NCBI GenBank assembly: GCA_023055425.1
Contig: JALGPY010000002.1
Coordinates: 141,357,927 to 141,421,926 of the forward strand
Direction: 5' to 3'
Source: Linanthus parryae
Taxonomy: Eukaryota > Streptophyta > Magnoliopsida > Ericales > Polemoniaceae
Length of the DNA: 64,000 nt
Shown: piece by piece, positions 26,156 through 38,383 of the stretch
How positions within the stretch are numbered: position 1 is the first letter of the stretch
Layout: each line of letters opens with the position of its first letter
Notes under the pieces: model-generated
Database searches by the model: none
What the model saw: only the letters and a program-made list of their open reading frames with translations
What the model was told of the DNA's origin: nothing
Translations under genes and position numbers: made by a program

Positions 26156-26450
26156 TGTTGGGATTCTACAGGTAAACCCTATCATGATTCTAATAGCCGA
26201 AGCAATTAGATTTCCTATTGTATAGTGATCGTTCTGCGAACGATGTTCCGGATCTTTGGCGGTGATATTCACGTGCTTCAGCTACCAGCAGAAACGTGCA
26301 CCTCTTGGGCGAACGTTGATGTCCACAATATGTATCGCTCCTTGTATGCGTGAATGAGAAATATATAGAAAAAAAATTGTATTTTGGTGCGTGTTGATTT
26401 CTGTAGATACCGTCTGTATACATAAACTGAGTTTCTACATATTTGCATTC
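26156..26450 (-). repeat. Probable 5' LTR of the older Copia-like host element (far end undefined)
   Basis: The sequence begins TGTTGGGATTCTACAGG directly after the primer-site remnant. On the - strand this is an LTR end in CCCAACA. No partner LTR is in the window and I could not fix the other boundary, so the end given is nominal. Confidence 0.4.
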
Positions 26451-28104
26451 TAACCCCCTCTAGAATTTTAGATGTAAACCCCCTTAAGTTTGTGAAAATT
26501 ATTGTGCATTCCCCTTTGGCGCATCATCATGTAATAAATCTAACGCAATTATTGGTATCCACACCTCAATATAGAACACAGTTTTATATCAACAAGATAA
26601 ACATGAAAGAAATTAGCTTTGTTGGATCATGACGTACGGTACTATGAAACAATAGAAAGTGAAGCTGAATATGAAGCTGACGAGGATATCACTATGACAA
26701 CCAATCGATGATATATGTGTATGAACATGACATTTAAGAATGTATAACAAAACAAACAACGTTAGTAAAAACATCACAACATTATGATCTATACGTATGT
26801 CATCAAACATCGTCACAGACAAGCCCCATGGTACTAGGGTTGTGTCTCGTTTATGGGAATTGCCATGCCATGACTAGGTTTACCACCTGATCCTGCACAT
26901 ATCTTTGTTGATCATCACCTTTGTCAATGTTCATCTTTGCACTGCTTTCGTTGGTGGAAGACACCAGTCTGCAACCATTTTGGTGCCAGACATTTTCTTT
27001 TCTGTAATCAACTATGGATTGGTCTGATCAAATCTGTCTGTACCCTAAATGTGATCAGGAATACATATCTAGTGCACAGACTTACCTAGACTGTTGTAGG
27101 GGTGGATCTTTAGGTGACGCTATGCCGGGGCAGTCAGTTTTACCCTACGGTGCTATTATTTACCATTAAGGTCTAGAAGTTGGTCGTGTGCAGGTATTTT
27201 TCTTCTTCTATCATACAAAAAAGTTTCGGGAGACAGGAGGCTAACCAACTTCAGTGCGAGAATCGACTTTAAACCTATTGTTGAATCGACTGAACACCCA
27301 CTGCAAGAGACTATTAGGAGTCGAGCTAGTGAGGAGAGAAGGACCACCAACTCCTGTTCAGATAAGCATGTCATTTTTGCGGGGTTCGGCAAAATTGTTT
27401 TATCACAAAGCCATAAGATGAGACATTAGCTACTTTCACTTTAGCCGAAAACAAAATCGAAGCCCCAGTAGGACAAATCTCATGAATTACCCTGAATTAG
27501 TTATTTGCCTTTAGAAATAACAATCAGAACATCCAGACATGAAACATGGTGGTTTGTTGATTGTAAAAGTAACAATTATATTAATGCTTATGTTAGGAGA
27601 CAAAACTTCAGGTATAGAGGGTGGGCTAAGTGCCAAAATAAATAAATAGAAATTCCGTAAAAGATGGAGGCACACAAAGAGGGGGGAACGGGAGGGGGAC
27701 CATGTGCCGAAAACATGAGAGGAGGGGGGCAGCAGCCCATAAGACAAGCGCGTGTGAGAGCGCATCAAATCTTGACTTATGGCAAGTGGCAGCAGCAAAC
27801 CCAACCCACTCCTTGCTTGCTCTCCTGCCTAACCATGTGAGATATTATAGCGAGGGCACATAAATCCACCCAATTCAATAAGAAAAATATCACAATAGTT
27901 TAAAATAATTTACAAATAAAAAAATTGAAAATAAAACAAAGATCCATAGAGGATCTAGCCATCTAGAACCTAGAGAAAAATAGTCGGAGACTGTGACATT
28001 TCGAGCTATGATCTCTCACGATTCGAGTTTTAGAGGTAGTAGCAGACATGCGGTTTTAGTCAGGTGTAACCAAATTAATAGGTCAACGTTCTTTTCTAAT
28101 TTTT
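26451..28104. other. AT-rich intergenic DNA, no gene seen
   Basis: Only short frames occur, none with a recognisable motif. Nothing else is supportable. Confidence 0.6.
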
Positions 28105-29467
28105 GGGTGGGTTTGGTATCAATTTTTTAGATTTTAAGTTGTCTAAAAAGATGGTGTGTGAAAAATTTGTGACAAAAATTAAAGAGAAAAGATGTATGAG
28201 TTTGGTAGAAAAATTTGGTGTTGTAAAAAAGTCAATGATGTGACAATTTGTTGTGTAGTGAAAGTTTCCAGTATGATCTTTTGTCTACTTGAGAAATTCT
28301 AAGGAAACTCTCCTTATACATTCTCTTTGGACACTCTCCTCTAAAATGTGCCACTTGTTTCTATTTTCTCTCTACATAACTACATCCTTAACTAATAGGA
28401 GAGAGATTTTCAACTAATAGGAGAGAGATTGCGATTGATTTCCATTTCTCACTACCGCAGTTTTTTTTCTATTTCACCAAATTTGAAAATGCCATTTTTA
28501 GATTACTCTCAAAAAAAATTAATACTTCTCTGAAAAAAAATAATGATCATCCCATACTCAGAGATTATTTTTTTCTACCACATTTATAAATATAATTTTG
28601 CATAACTCTAAAAAAAATATTTAATTTTTAAATTGTTTTATCCATCAAGTCGGGCTTATTTTTTTATATAATTAATGTGTTACTTTAAAAAAAAATCTTC
28701 TAAAAAGTTTACCACTTCTCTTACCCTTTTTTTTAGGTGTTGCCATGTTAGATATTTTTCTTCTCTCGTATCAAGTAAAAACGTTTTTTTTTTGTGTGTA
28801 AATCTATTGTGTTTGCCTCCAAGCTGAAATTTAAATTCACATGGGAATTCTGCTCATTTTTTTTTCCATATTTTTGGCCAAGTGGTAGTTATCAAAATCT
28901 CTCTGCCCAACTTAATGGATATAACAATTCAAAAATTATATGATAAGCTTTTTTTTAGAGTTATCAAAAAATTACATTTATCTTCTAAAAACATTACAGT
29001 TACAAATGCGATGAAAAAAAAAAGAAAAAAATGCCACTTTAGGATGAGCATTAATGAATGTGAGAATCATTCCTATTAATTAGGAAAGTAGTTTTGGTTA
29101 GAAAAATCTCTGTCCTATTAATTAGAGATGTAATTATGTAGAGAGAAAATAGGAATAAGTGGCACATTTTAGTGGAGAGTTTCTAAAGAGAGTGTAGAAA
29201 GAGAGTTTCCTTAGCATTTCTCTTGTCTACTTATTGACTAATAATTGTTGAGGTCATTATTGTCATTTCCACTGATTTGAGGAAAAAAGACTCAAAAAAG
29301 CTACTCAAACCAACTTTTTTCTTCACCTTATTTTACACTAGAAGACAAAAGTCAAAAGCAAAAAACTCTTCAAATAAGTTGATACCAAACCTTTCAAAAA
29401 AGACCAAAAAACAAAAAAAGATGCTTTTGAATTATAAGACAAAAAAAATGAGGTACCAAACTCACCC
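28105..29467. mobile_element. Candidate inverted-repeat element (MITE-like), carrying a nested MULE
   Basis: The ends are near-matching inverted repeats: GGGTGGGTTTGGTAT at 28105-28119 and, on the other strand, GGGTGAGTTTGGTAC at 29467-29453. Without the nested element and its duplicated target it would be about 421 bp. I could not find a clear target-site duplication, so the class is uncertain. Confidence 0.45.
28291..29222. mobile_element. Non-autonomous MULE-like element with long TIRs (932 bp)
   Basis: A perfect 10-bp target duplication TTGTCTACTT lies at 28281-28290 and 29223-29232. The terminal inverted repeats begin GAGAAATTCTAAGGAAACTC on the left and GAGAAATGCTAAGGAAACTC on the right, and match imperfectly for about 130 bp. 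A 9-11 bp duplication with long inverted repeats is typical of Mutator-like elements. There is no transposase frame inside. Confidence 0.8.
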
Positions 29468-31797
29468 TTTATTTTTTCCGAGTGACTAGTGTGCTAGTTT
29501 ATTCCATTTTTTAGGGAAGTGCTAGTTTTTACTTGAATTCTACCACTCCATGTCTACTCTTTCTTCTCAATTTCCATTTTGACACGTCTCTACTTTGTCT
29601 TCTCATTTCTTCTTTGGGTAACATTTATGGCTTGAAATGACAAGATTACCCTCACAAATAATACCCCACATGTTTTTTCCCATTTCCCAACCCCACCCAC
29701 TTATCTCCTTGCCCTTATCCTCTCACATACCACTCAAACAATATAGTAGAGAGAGAGGGGCGGAGAGAAACAAGCCCCGATGGAAGCTACTCCCTCTCTC
29801 CATCGCTCGAACGGCAGTGGTACTCCGTCGAACGGCAGTGGCTCTGAATGGAGGTGGCTTTGAACGGCGGTGGAGGCTATGATCTTGCGACTGAAGGTGG
29901 AGAGAGAGACTGAGGCGTTGCAAGGCCAACGAAGAGTTTATGCCTCTCGCTCAGCGTGGAAGACCAACGAAGACCACCGATTTGTTCCTTTCTCTCCCTC
30001 TCGTTCAGATCGTCTTCGGAGATCGACTATGCGGCGGAGGAGGGCGACCTAGTGGTTGTGATGTGACGGTGGTGAAGAAAACGGCGAATGCGGTTTCGAT
30101 TTGCGTCTGAGGTAGACGATTTGGTGGTCATGTTCCTCTTCTGTTTCCTCTTTCCTTTCTGCTCCATTTTCTTCTTCTCCTCCTACTCCTCCTCCTCATC
30201 TGTTTTCTCATCTAATTTTGGATTTTTTCTAATTTTGGATCTGATGTTATGAAAAATTGATTTTATATATGATATTCGTTTATCTCTTGTTGTTGATGTT
30301 TAAGTGGGTGTTGATGGTGTTGACTGGTGGTGGTGTTGGTCTTACTGTTATGAGAGAGTGAAGGGTAGATGTGTTATTCTCAAATTGTGTTAGGGGCAGT
30401 GTGGTCCAAAATGTTTTTTTTTCTTATTCTCCGCACCGAGTCGCCATGGAAAGAAAGAGTAGAGACGAAGTGTAACTGTCTATATACTATAATTATTTTT
30501 TCCTAAAAATGAAATATTTTTCAAACATATAGTTTTCCTTTTCATTAATATTTGTTGCACATTCGATTTGTTTTGAGTTTGCTGGATTTGAGAATAAAAC
30601 CATCAACCAATGCACCTTACCACACAAGAAATCTCCTCCCGCGTCTATTCCAATCCAGGCATTAAGCAGGATCACGCATGTTCCAAAATATTCGAAAACA
30701 AGAGACGATTAGAGCATTTCAACCCCTCAAGGGGAGGGAAAAGGGGATGGACAAGATACATATAAAATACGGACCATCTCCAATCCCTCATGGGGATGGG
30801 GAGGGGGTGTTTTTAGGCATGGGTCAGGGTGGTCAGGCCCCCTCCATGGGGTGGGTAGTTAATTCAAATTTTGGGTATATTAATTACACTTAATCTTACT
30901 AAATGATTCTAATTTATATTTAAATTATGATTAGTATATTTTAAATTTCGTTCTTATTTAAGAAAAATAAGTAATTTTTTTCTCAATAATTGAAAAATTA
31001 TACCTAAGAAGAAAATTATTTTTTTATTTTGTTTTAAATTTGATACATCTTATTTTTGGGACAATTAACAATTATAATATTAAATAATTGACCAACACTG
31101 TTAAAAAGACGTTAAATTTATTAAATTAAAACTAAAATAAGACAAAGATGAATAAAACACAAGATGACAGAAAACGATACAAAATATAGTAATTGGATAC
31201 ACAACAAATACATGAACTTATAAGGATGGCAATCGGGGCAGGGTGGGCCCTAATTTGTTAAACCCGGCCTGACCCGCTACAGTGCCCAGAAGTATGCCCA
31301 CCCGCAGCAAGGCTTGCTTTCCAAGTTACAGTACATTGACTCGCACCAATTCAAGTTCGGTCGATTCTGCCCGCACACATCCGCAGCCCTATCGGGCCCG
31401 CTTAGAACTTCAATTATGCAATATCAACAAACTACTTTAAGTCTAATGACTTCAATACAACGTCATTTGAAAAGTTTGCAATAAATATCAAATCCAATAA
31501 ATAATACAAGTCGGATAACAAAAATTCGAAATAATTAAATACCAAATCAAAAAAAATTGATGTTTGATAACTAGTGTGTGCACTCCTGTACAAAATTGAA
31601 CTGAGGTTAAAATTGTCCATGCCCTGAGAATCTACATCATTTTTTGATGTTTGATAACCAGTGTGTGCGCTTCTGAAACATGTTGTTTCATATTCATCGT
31701 TGTAAAGTGGTGATTATAAAAAAGACTTATAAACCAAAATCGATTATAACAAAGACTTCTACCATGCCTCTTGAAACTAGCGGCACATCTGCAGATC
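29468..31797. other. Intergenic DNA with unresolved repeats, no supported gene
   Basis: This stretch contains a GAACGGCAGTGG-type reiteration near 29805-29870 and a weak inverted match between about 29547-29570 and 30447-30475 that could mark another MULE-like element. It also has an AT-rich block at 30900-31200. The short frames carry no recognisable domains. Confidence 0.5.
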
Positions 31798-33623
31798 TGA
31801 CACGTTCCAACCGAAAGTGCACGGCTGTCTTGTGTAGTAATATCCGGTAATCCGGATTTATCGAATCCCAAAAGACTTCTTGTAAACTAGTTATTTTTCT
31901 TAACCTTGTGTGAGCAAAGCGCGTTGATTTTGTTTGCTAAATTCTACTAAAATTAAAAGACAAAGATCTCAATTAATCAGGTGAATGACTTCACGATTAA
32001 CGAAGAATGATTTCTAAGAGTTACTTAGTATGTGGAAAATTCAGGACATCTCTACAGGTACACTAGAGAATTCACACCCCTTAGGATTTATGTTTTAGTA
32101 ACATGGATGCGTTCTATGTAGCCAAACGAGCACAATCACTTTGAAGATTCTTCAACCAAAGACTATATTTAAACTCTCGTACCTGATTCCTCTAGCCTAC
32201 TCAAGTTTTAATACGCATTAAGCTCTTGTGTTCTACTGTTCGTTCTTAGCCAACTAGCAAGATTCCTCAACCCTAGATACATCTAGTGCACGATTCAAGT
32301 TCCGGAAATAAACATTGATTCCTATAACGTTCATAACTTAAATCAATCATATTGCTACGTCTAACAATAAGAAAGAAGTATTAAAATCATAAATCACACA
32401 TAACTAAACAGAAAACATTCAATTAAGCTTAATAGCATGAAACCAAATCCATAAATCACCAAAACGTGGTGTCAAACCCTAGCTCCCTACGAGATATCCC
32501 GAATTAAGGGTTTAGCTACGATTACGCATGATCAAGATACAAATTTTCATGATCATAAACCAAAAACTAGAGAGAGGGAAGAGAAAAGATCAATCAAAGC
32601 GTCTCCCAAGCTCCCCGTAGCTCCAAGCACTTGTCTCCAACTCAAAGATACTGAAAAACTATTCCCTAACCCGTTCTAATATGTTTCCATAGTGTTTAGA
32701 ACAAGTTCCAAGTAATTGCACAAAAGCCCCGACGTTGTTACTGAATCTGGCGATCTCTTCGTGCGAAGAGAAAATCTCTTCGTGCGAAGACTTTTCCTCT
32801 TCGTGGGAAGGTCTTCCTATTTTGATACTGCAAGCATGTACAAGAAGACTTTCTGAACTTTGGCTAAGTAAAAGTCTTCGTGGGAAGAGAAATTCTCTTC
32901 GTAGGCAGGTCTTCGTGCGAAGACAAATTGTCTTCGTGCGAAGACCCTGTAATCTAGGATTCTTCTTCGTCTTCAACGGTCCATAACCTTTTCGTCCGAT
33001 GTCCGTATTAGCTCTGTGACCCGCCGTTGGAAAGCTCTTCAATTCTACTTTCATTTGCCACCGCTCTCACTTCCATATTCATTGTAGAATCCAAACTATC
33101 CTTCAAATATCATTAACTTGCTCTAAAACATCCTGAAAAATCAACTAAGCTTTTTGAAAAGCAAATAAGGACCCGGATTTTGATCCCGAACTCCGATGAA
33201 TGTGATTTTTGCACTTTTGGAGTCCTTTCGCGACGTAGACTTTGCTCATGTAGAGAAGTTCCCGTTTCCATACCTTTTTCTCTTTTTTCTCAATTATTGC
33301 CCAAATTTGGCGAAAACATCCAAAACGCGCCAAATTCACATATTTCCTCTATTCCGAAGCTCGTTTCTTCTCTCCACTTGATTCCCTCATGCGTAATTCC
33401 TGTCAGAAAACAACACGAACACTACCGCAAAGATAAAATATGATAAATTATGAAAATCATACTCAAAACCATTAAGAAACGTCCAGATTGTACTTTAAAG
33501 CTCAAAAACATCCAAAAGTGCATTTTCTTCATATTTTGGCTCAAATCTTGTCTCTTTGCACCGAAACGCACACAAATAACAATATAAAGTGTATATAAGA
33601 TAACTCTTATTAAGAAGTTATCA
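31798..33623 (-). repeat. 3' LTR of LARD-like element (1826 bp)
   Basis: On the - strand it begins TGATAACTTCTTAATAAGAG and ends GAACGTGTCA. Its last 168 bp recur at 37429-37596. The frames inside are by-products of a reiterated hairpin motif, not genes. Confidence 0.75.
32754..32947. repeat. Cluster of seven TCTTCGTGCGAAGA-type hairpin units
   Basis: There are four exact copies of CTTCGTGCGAAG and three variants, each with arms TCTTCG/CGAAGA around TG. They are spaced irregularly over about 190 bp inside the LTR. The reiteration explains the repetitive peptides in frames on both strands. Confidence 0.85.
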
Positions 33624-33636
33624 AATACCCCCACAC
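33624..33636 (-). other. Polypurine tract of LARD-like element
   Basis: GTGTGGGGGTATT on the - strand directly precedes the LTR start TGATAAC. CCCCCACACT-type copies of the same motif recur on the + strand at 34632-34641 and 35735-35744. Confidence 0.65.
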
Positions 33637-36600
33637 TTGCCAGTTTCGCGTCCCGAGAAAAGTCTCATATACTACATGCAATTGTATACTAGACAACAAG
33701 ACTCAAACGACTCTAACATGACTCACGACACTCTAATGCAGCAAGATGATGCAAATGAAATTCTAGACTCGATCTTAAACACATAAAAAGCTTTTAAATT
33801 GTTTCTTTTTGTGATATCAGGCAATTTCAATAACATAGACTGGTGCTCATGGATGATGACAAAAGTTAGACAAGAGGTGTGAAACACAACTAAATTCGAA
33901 AACAAGAAATTCCCCATAGTTAGTATAGAAAGATTAACTTTACTATAAAGAACAACCTACCTCTTCATGTGTGCTGATAAAAATAAGAGGCTAACCGAGG
34001 TTAAGCCACATTCACATTCCGAGCTCCTAATCCGCTAATGGTCAAAAATGATGAGGCTTAAGGACAAAAAGGATATAACTTGTATGAAGCAAAATCCTAA
34101 AGCGTCACATAAACTCACCAAACCCCATATCTCACACACCATCACCATGATGATAGGAACCCACAACCCGAATGTCACCGACTTCGGCCCTCAATCCCCT
34201 CAAACACCGGTACCATGTCAATCCCGTGGCCATCAAAGCGAAGCGTACGCAAACTCAATCAATCTTCAATCTGAAACTAGGAACTTTCACCACTCGTTTT
34301 CCAATAAGCACAACTGTATTTCTTTATTCCTCTCATTTTTTATCTCTTTTCTTTTTTTTTATATATATATATATATTTTCTTTCTCTCATTCAAATATCA
34401 ATACCATCAACTAAATATGAGTGGTCCTCCTTCAAGAATCAAGCAATAGTAATCATGTTAGGGGGAGGAAATAGACGAACCGATGAATGAGTATCACAAA
34501 TAAAATTCATCTCCCCCTAACTCAATAAAATGCACGGTGTCACCAAACAAAGCTGCAAGCCAATCAAAGCACGTGTGCGGAGGTGGAGTCGTCAAAAGTA
34601 GAATATCTCTGTCCGTAGTCAAATGTCGACACCCCCACACTAGAATGCAGTCACATCCCCCTCTCAAGTAGTCAAACAAGATATGTCATGTGCCTAATCC
34701 AACCGAACCTCCTACACGGAAATGATAAAAATCCAGTACCTAGCACATTCCACCAATTAAGTACAACCAACCCATTTTGTGCGGATTAGACGTCACACAC
34801 TCAGGCTCTCCACTACTGTGTTCATGGTGTAATGACATGGAACACCGCCACACCTTAGTGTGCGAGCAAACTCACTCACCCTCGCATCCCCTCGTAGATA
34901 TCAAATGAAGCACATGCGACATGTGGAACTCACACAAATATGTAATGAACCACTCCCTCAACTAAACCCCCTCAACTACTGCTCCCTCGTGACGCTCTAG
35001 AAAGGTGATTCTAAACCATATATGATGAAGGCCAGGAATCGTCTCCCTAGTTCAAAGAGGCTAACAATAAATCCAAGGATCAATTAGGGCATACTAGTGG
35101 TCCTACAAGGTAAGATCTAAAAATCAATGAGTGCTCTAATACACATCCTCGCACTGCTGTTCTGTGTGCCACTACGAGGCGGGCTGGCGACTACCTAAGA
35201 CGGACAACATGAATGTTCGGCTTGTTTAGCTCACACCAAGCTCAACTCTTGTAGAGAAAACCAACACACGCTTTAGCTTTTCAAATTTTAACTTAGTTAA
35301 AAAATAGATAGGCATTCTCGTAATGAGATTCTCTCTATACTTACTAGGGGGAACTAAAAATGTCATTCTCAGTCAAAATTCACACCCTATGCCTAAAGTT
35401 TTCACATCTCACTAAACCAACCAAATCTAAGCTTATCTCAATTGCCTTTTCTCAAAATTTTCAATTTATTTTTGTGTTTTTGTATTTTTTTATAATATCA
35501 TAACGCTATATGCAAGGCTAGACACGAAAAAGTTCCACAAAACTCAATTCAATTTTTTTTGTGTGTGTATACTCAGTCATGTAAAAGTGCAAACAGTATT
35601 TAAATCTAATCTACACAATACAACAATATAAATAAAAACATAACAAAAAACCACAATACTGACTCACGATACAATCTAACATCCTACATGCAACTGGCTA
35701 TGCAAAACAAATCAGCTAGTAGACAGTTAAACCACCCCCACACTGAAGGCTTCGTTGTCCTTAACGAATTTAGAGATCATGCAAGAGAACTCAGCAATCA
35801 ATGCGAAAGGCCAGTAGATGAGATGGAACATGACATATATAATAAAAGAGACACAAAAATCAGCTAAAGGAAAAAGATACTCACAACCACCTCAAGGTTG
35901 GGGAAGAATTCGTGCACCAACAGTCCCCAAGCACTAGTTTGGCGTCACAGTGCTCCCAATGGTCAGTGTGTACTCGCCACCGGGGTAGACTAATTTCCTC
36001 TTCTAAAATATGTGTCTAGAGAATCCCCAACTCGCGTGCACGAGTCCCTGCAAAGGTCATGTGTGCCATGGCACACCGGGGTAGATTCTCCCATAATCTG
36101 CTCAAATATGTCACTTGGAAAACACCATTAGTCCCTCTCTCTCTCTCATCTCTCCAAATAACATAATAAAAAAAACTGAACTTAAAAACACAACTAAAAT
36201 AAAGCAAATAAATAGGTTGGGTTGCCTCCCAACAAGCGCCGTGTAATTTAAGGTCGACGACCCGACCCGGTTACCTCAAAATATGTTTAAGAAGATTTTT
36301 CTCTCCACTTTTTCTGCTTCCACCATCGCTTCTCTCTTTGTCTCTTCTCAATTGAGCATGCATGAGATGCATATGGCGCAAAGAAATTGTAGAAGACGGC
36401 CTTAAAAATTTTCTTCTTTCTGTGCTTCCACTCCTTGATCACCGGTCTTCTCGAGAATTCATTCACCACATCATGACCTCTTGTACCTTTCCTCTTCTTA
36501 TTTTTCTTCTTCCAATTCTTCAAAGTCAATATAATCAAGGACCGATCATGTGGAAATAGAATCCCAAGTGGCACAGTAATGGCAAGGAGTGTCGTCTTGG

Positions 36601-36980
36601 CTGCTTCCTTTCCTAGTGTTTGTCTTGGAATCACATGTGACAATTCATGTATTGCATAAAACTGGGGTCTTTGGTCTTTCTCATGTGATTATGATCTCCA
36701 AGAGATATGGATTAGGCGGAGAAATTTCATGATACATGTCCTTGTAAACATCTCCATGCAGTAATTCCTTAGCTTCATGAATTTCTTCAAAGCAAATATC
36801 TTCAGTGGGCCATAAGCTAGCGATGTCCACACTCTCCCATACATGCCACGACTCTATAAATTATGCGAGGCAAAATTTGTATAGGCTTCACAATATCATC
36901 CCAATCTGATTCCGAATCCGAGTATGAAGCAGCCCGAGGTTCTATTACTTCATGATGAACAGCATTGTAGACATAGACCT
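33637..36980 (-). other. LARD-like internal region without pol
   Basis: There is no protease, reverse transcriptase, integrase or other domain in any frame. It includes an (AT)n tract at about 34360-34376, two extra polypurine-like motifs, and low-complexity lysine-rich frames near 36290-36640 that I do not count as genes. Confidence 0.6.
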
Positions 36981-36989
36981 CTGGGGGTT

Positions 36990-37290
36990 CTTCGTCTTAC
37001 TCTTCGCACTCCTCAACTAAGTCAGGAAATGATGCTACTTGGCCCATCGTCATTATCTTCATATGCCAATGCACTCGAAAGTTTTGCCAAGTGTTGTCCC
37101 TTCAGCTGGAGAGTTTCATCCATCTTATTAATCCCTTCCTCCATTCTGTCCATCTTAGCTATCATGAGCTTCAATATTTATTTCATCTCCTCATCTTCTT
37201 GATTGCAAGGAGGAGGGGTGTACATATCTCCATAGGAGTAGTACGGTAAATAGCCTGGAGCTTGCCCATAGAAATTCTACCCCCGCATGA
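36990..37290 (-). pseudogene. Gag-like remnant downstream of tRNA-Asp primer site
   Basis: On the - strand, directly after the primer site, one frame reads a Tyr/Pro-rich segment and then a charged, coiled-coil-like stretch (residues such as AKMDRMEEGINKMDETLQL). It is interrupted by a TAA near 37175. Its position and composition resemble the beginning of plant Ty3-type gag, so I infer a decayed gag. No zinc knuckle is seen. Confidence is limited by its short length. Confidence 0.4.
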
Positions 37291-37404
37291 TCACTAAGAT
37301 ACATGCACAATAATTCGCTAAGAAGCAGGTGAGATCAACAAATAAAGACAAAAGCAAAAAATAAAATTCCCTAAGGCTATGAATTATAACTAATTTAGCC
37401 GAAG

Positions 37405-37422
37405 TCCCCGGCAACGGCGCCA
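37405..37422 (-). other. Primer-binding site matching tRNA-Asp
   Basis: On the - strand TGGCGCCGTTGCCGGGGA is an 18-base complement of the plant tRNA-Asp 3' end (…CCCCGGCAACGGCGCCA). It lies six bases from the LTR end. Confidence 0.85.
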
Positions 37423-37428
37423 AAAACT

Positions 37429-37620
37429 TGACACGTTCCAACCGCAAGTGCACGGCTGTCGTGTGTAGTAATATCCGGTAATCCGGATTTATCGAATCCC
37501 AAGAGACTTCTTGTAAACTAGTTATTTTTCTTAACCTTGTGTGGGCAAAGCACGTTGATTTTGTTTGCTAAATCCTACTAAAATTAAAAGACAAATATGC
37601 AAGTGTAATAAAATAGTTAT
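37429..37620 (-). repeat. Truncated 5' LTR of LARD-like element
   Basis: Positions 37429-37596 match 31798-31966. Similarity to the 3' LTR then stops. A Helitron is inserted at 37624. Confidence 0.7.
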
Positions 37621-37623
37621 TTA

Positions 37624-38383
37624 CTAGAACTGAGCCCGTGCGATGCACGGTTTCGTAATGTTTTGTTCATGAAATAATAAATAATTTTGCATCTCTTTTC
37701 TTTCACGTAAATAATGGAAGTAAATGTGAACAATTGTAATTTGAGCTCTTTATTATATAGTTTTTTTCTTTTTCAGTTCGTATTAAAACACCTTTCCACT
37801 ATTCAATAGCAACCACTACTGTATAGTGGAATGCCAATATTTCCCATTCATATCAAAAAGTCAGTCTTTAATAGAGGAATAAAGTTTGATATGAATTTGT
37901 TTACTCTAAAAAAAGTTTGATATGAATTTTAAAAATAAAAAATATATAATTTTTTTAAATCCAAGATTCTTCAAGGAAATAAGTATTTTTGAATATATAT
38001 AATTATTCATCAAATTGTCAGTGATATTAATTTATACCATTTTCATTCGTTAGTGTTTAAATTTCATACTCTTCATTTCAAAAAAATAATCTTACTCTTG
38101 AATTTTGATTATGATTTACTGAGCATATATAGAAGAGGAGAAATAGAGTAAAGAAGAATAGGAATTAACAATTAGTTATAACTCATGTAATCAATACATT
38201 AATAATAGTAAATTGTCGTGATTAAAGAAAAACTTTTAAACATACTAAATATTATAGCGATCTCCTACAAAGAAACTACCAAATATGGATAATAATTTTT
38301 AAATTAATTAATTAATTTATAATTTCCACGTGGCAATTCCTGAGACAAAGAGGGAGAAGGCATTTTCAAATAGTATATATAGA
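37624..38383 (-). mobile_element. Non-autonomous Helitron (760 bp)
   Basis: On the - strand the 5' end is TCTATATATACTATTTG, preceded by A. The 3' end is a hairpin CCGTGCATCGCACGG followed ten bases later by CTAG and then T. This is the canonical Helitron layout (5' TC, 3' hairpin and CTRR, insertion between A and T without duplication). There is no Rep/helicase frame, so the element is non-autonomous. Confidence 0.82.

Larger units (their letters stand above)
31798..37620 (-). mobile_element. Non-autonomous Ty3-type LARD-like element
   Basis: This element is defined on the - strand by a truncated 5' LTR from 37429 rightwards, a tRNA-Asp primer site (37405-37422), an internal region without protease, reverse transcriptase or integrase, a GTGTGGGGGTATT polypurine tract (33624-33636) and a complete 3' LTR (31798-33623). 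The LTR parts that can be compared (about 168 bp) differ at about six positions. The internal part also has the GTTGGGAGGCAACCC-type motif near 36215-36235 that I recall from large plant non-autonomous Ty3 elements. Confidence 0.75.

Noticed and set aside
29547..30475. Possible further MULE-like element with TCTACTCTTTCTT-type inverted ends
   Set aside because: Only a short core matches and no convincing target duplication was found.
32659..33054. 131-codon - strand frame with repeated SSHEE-like peptides
   Set aside because: The repeats are the translated hairpin units of an LTR, not a protein family.
36287..36643. 118-codon Lys-rich - strand frame in the LARD-like element
   Set aside because: Low complexity, no domain, no support as a gene.
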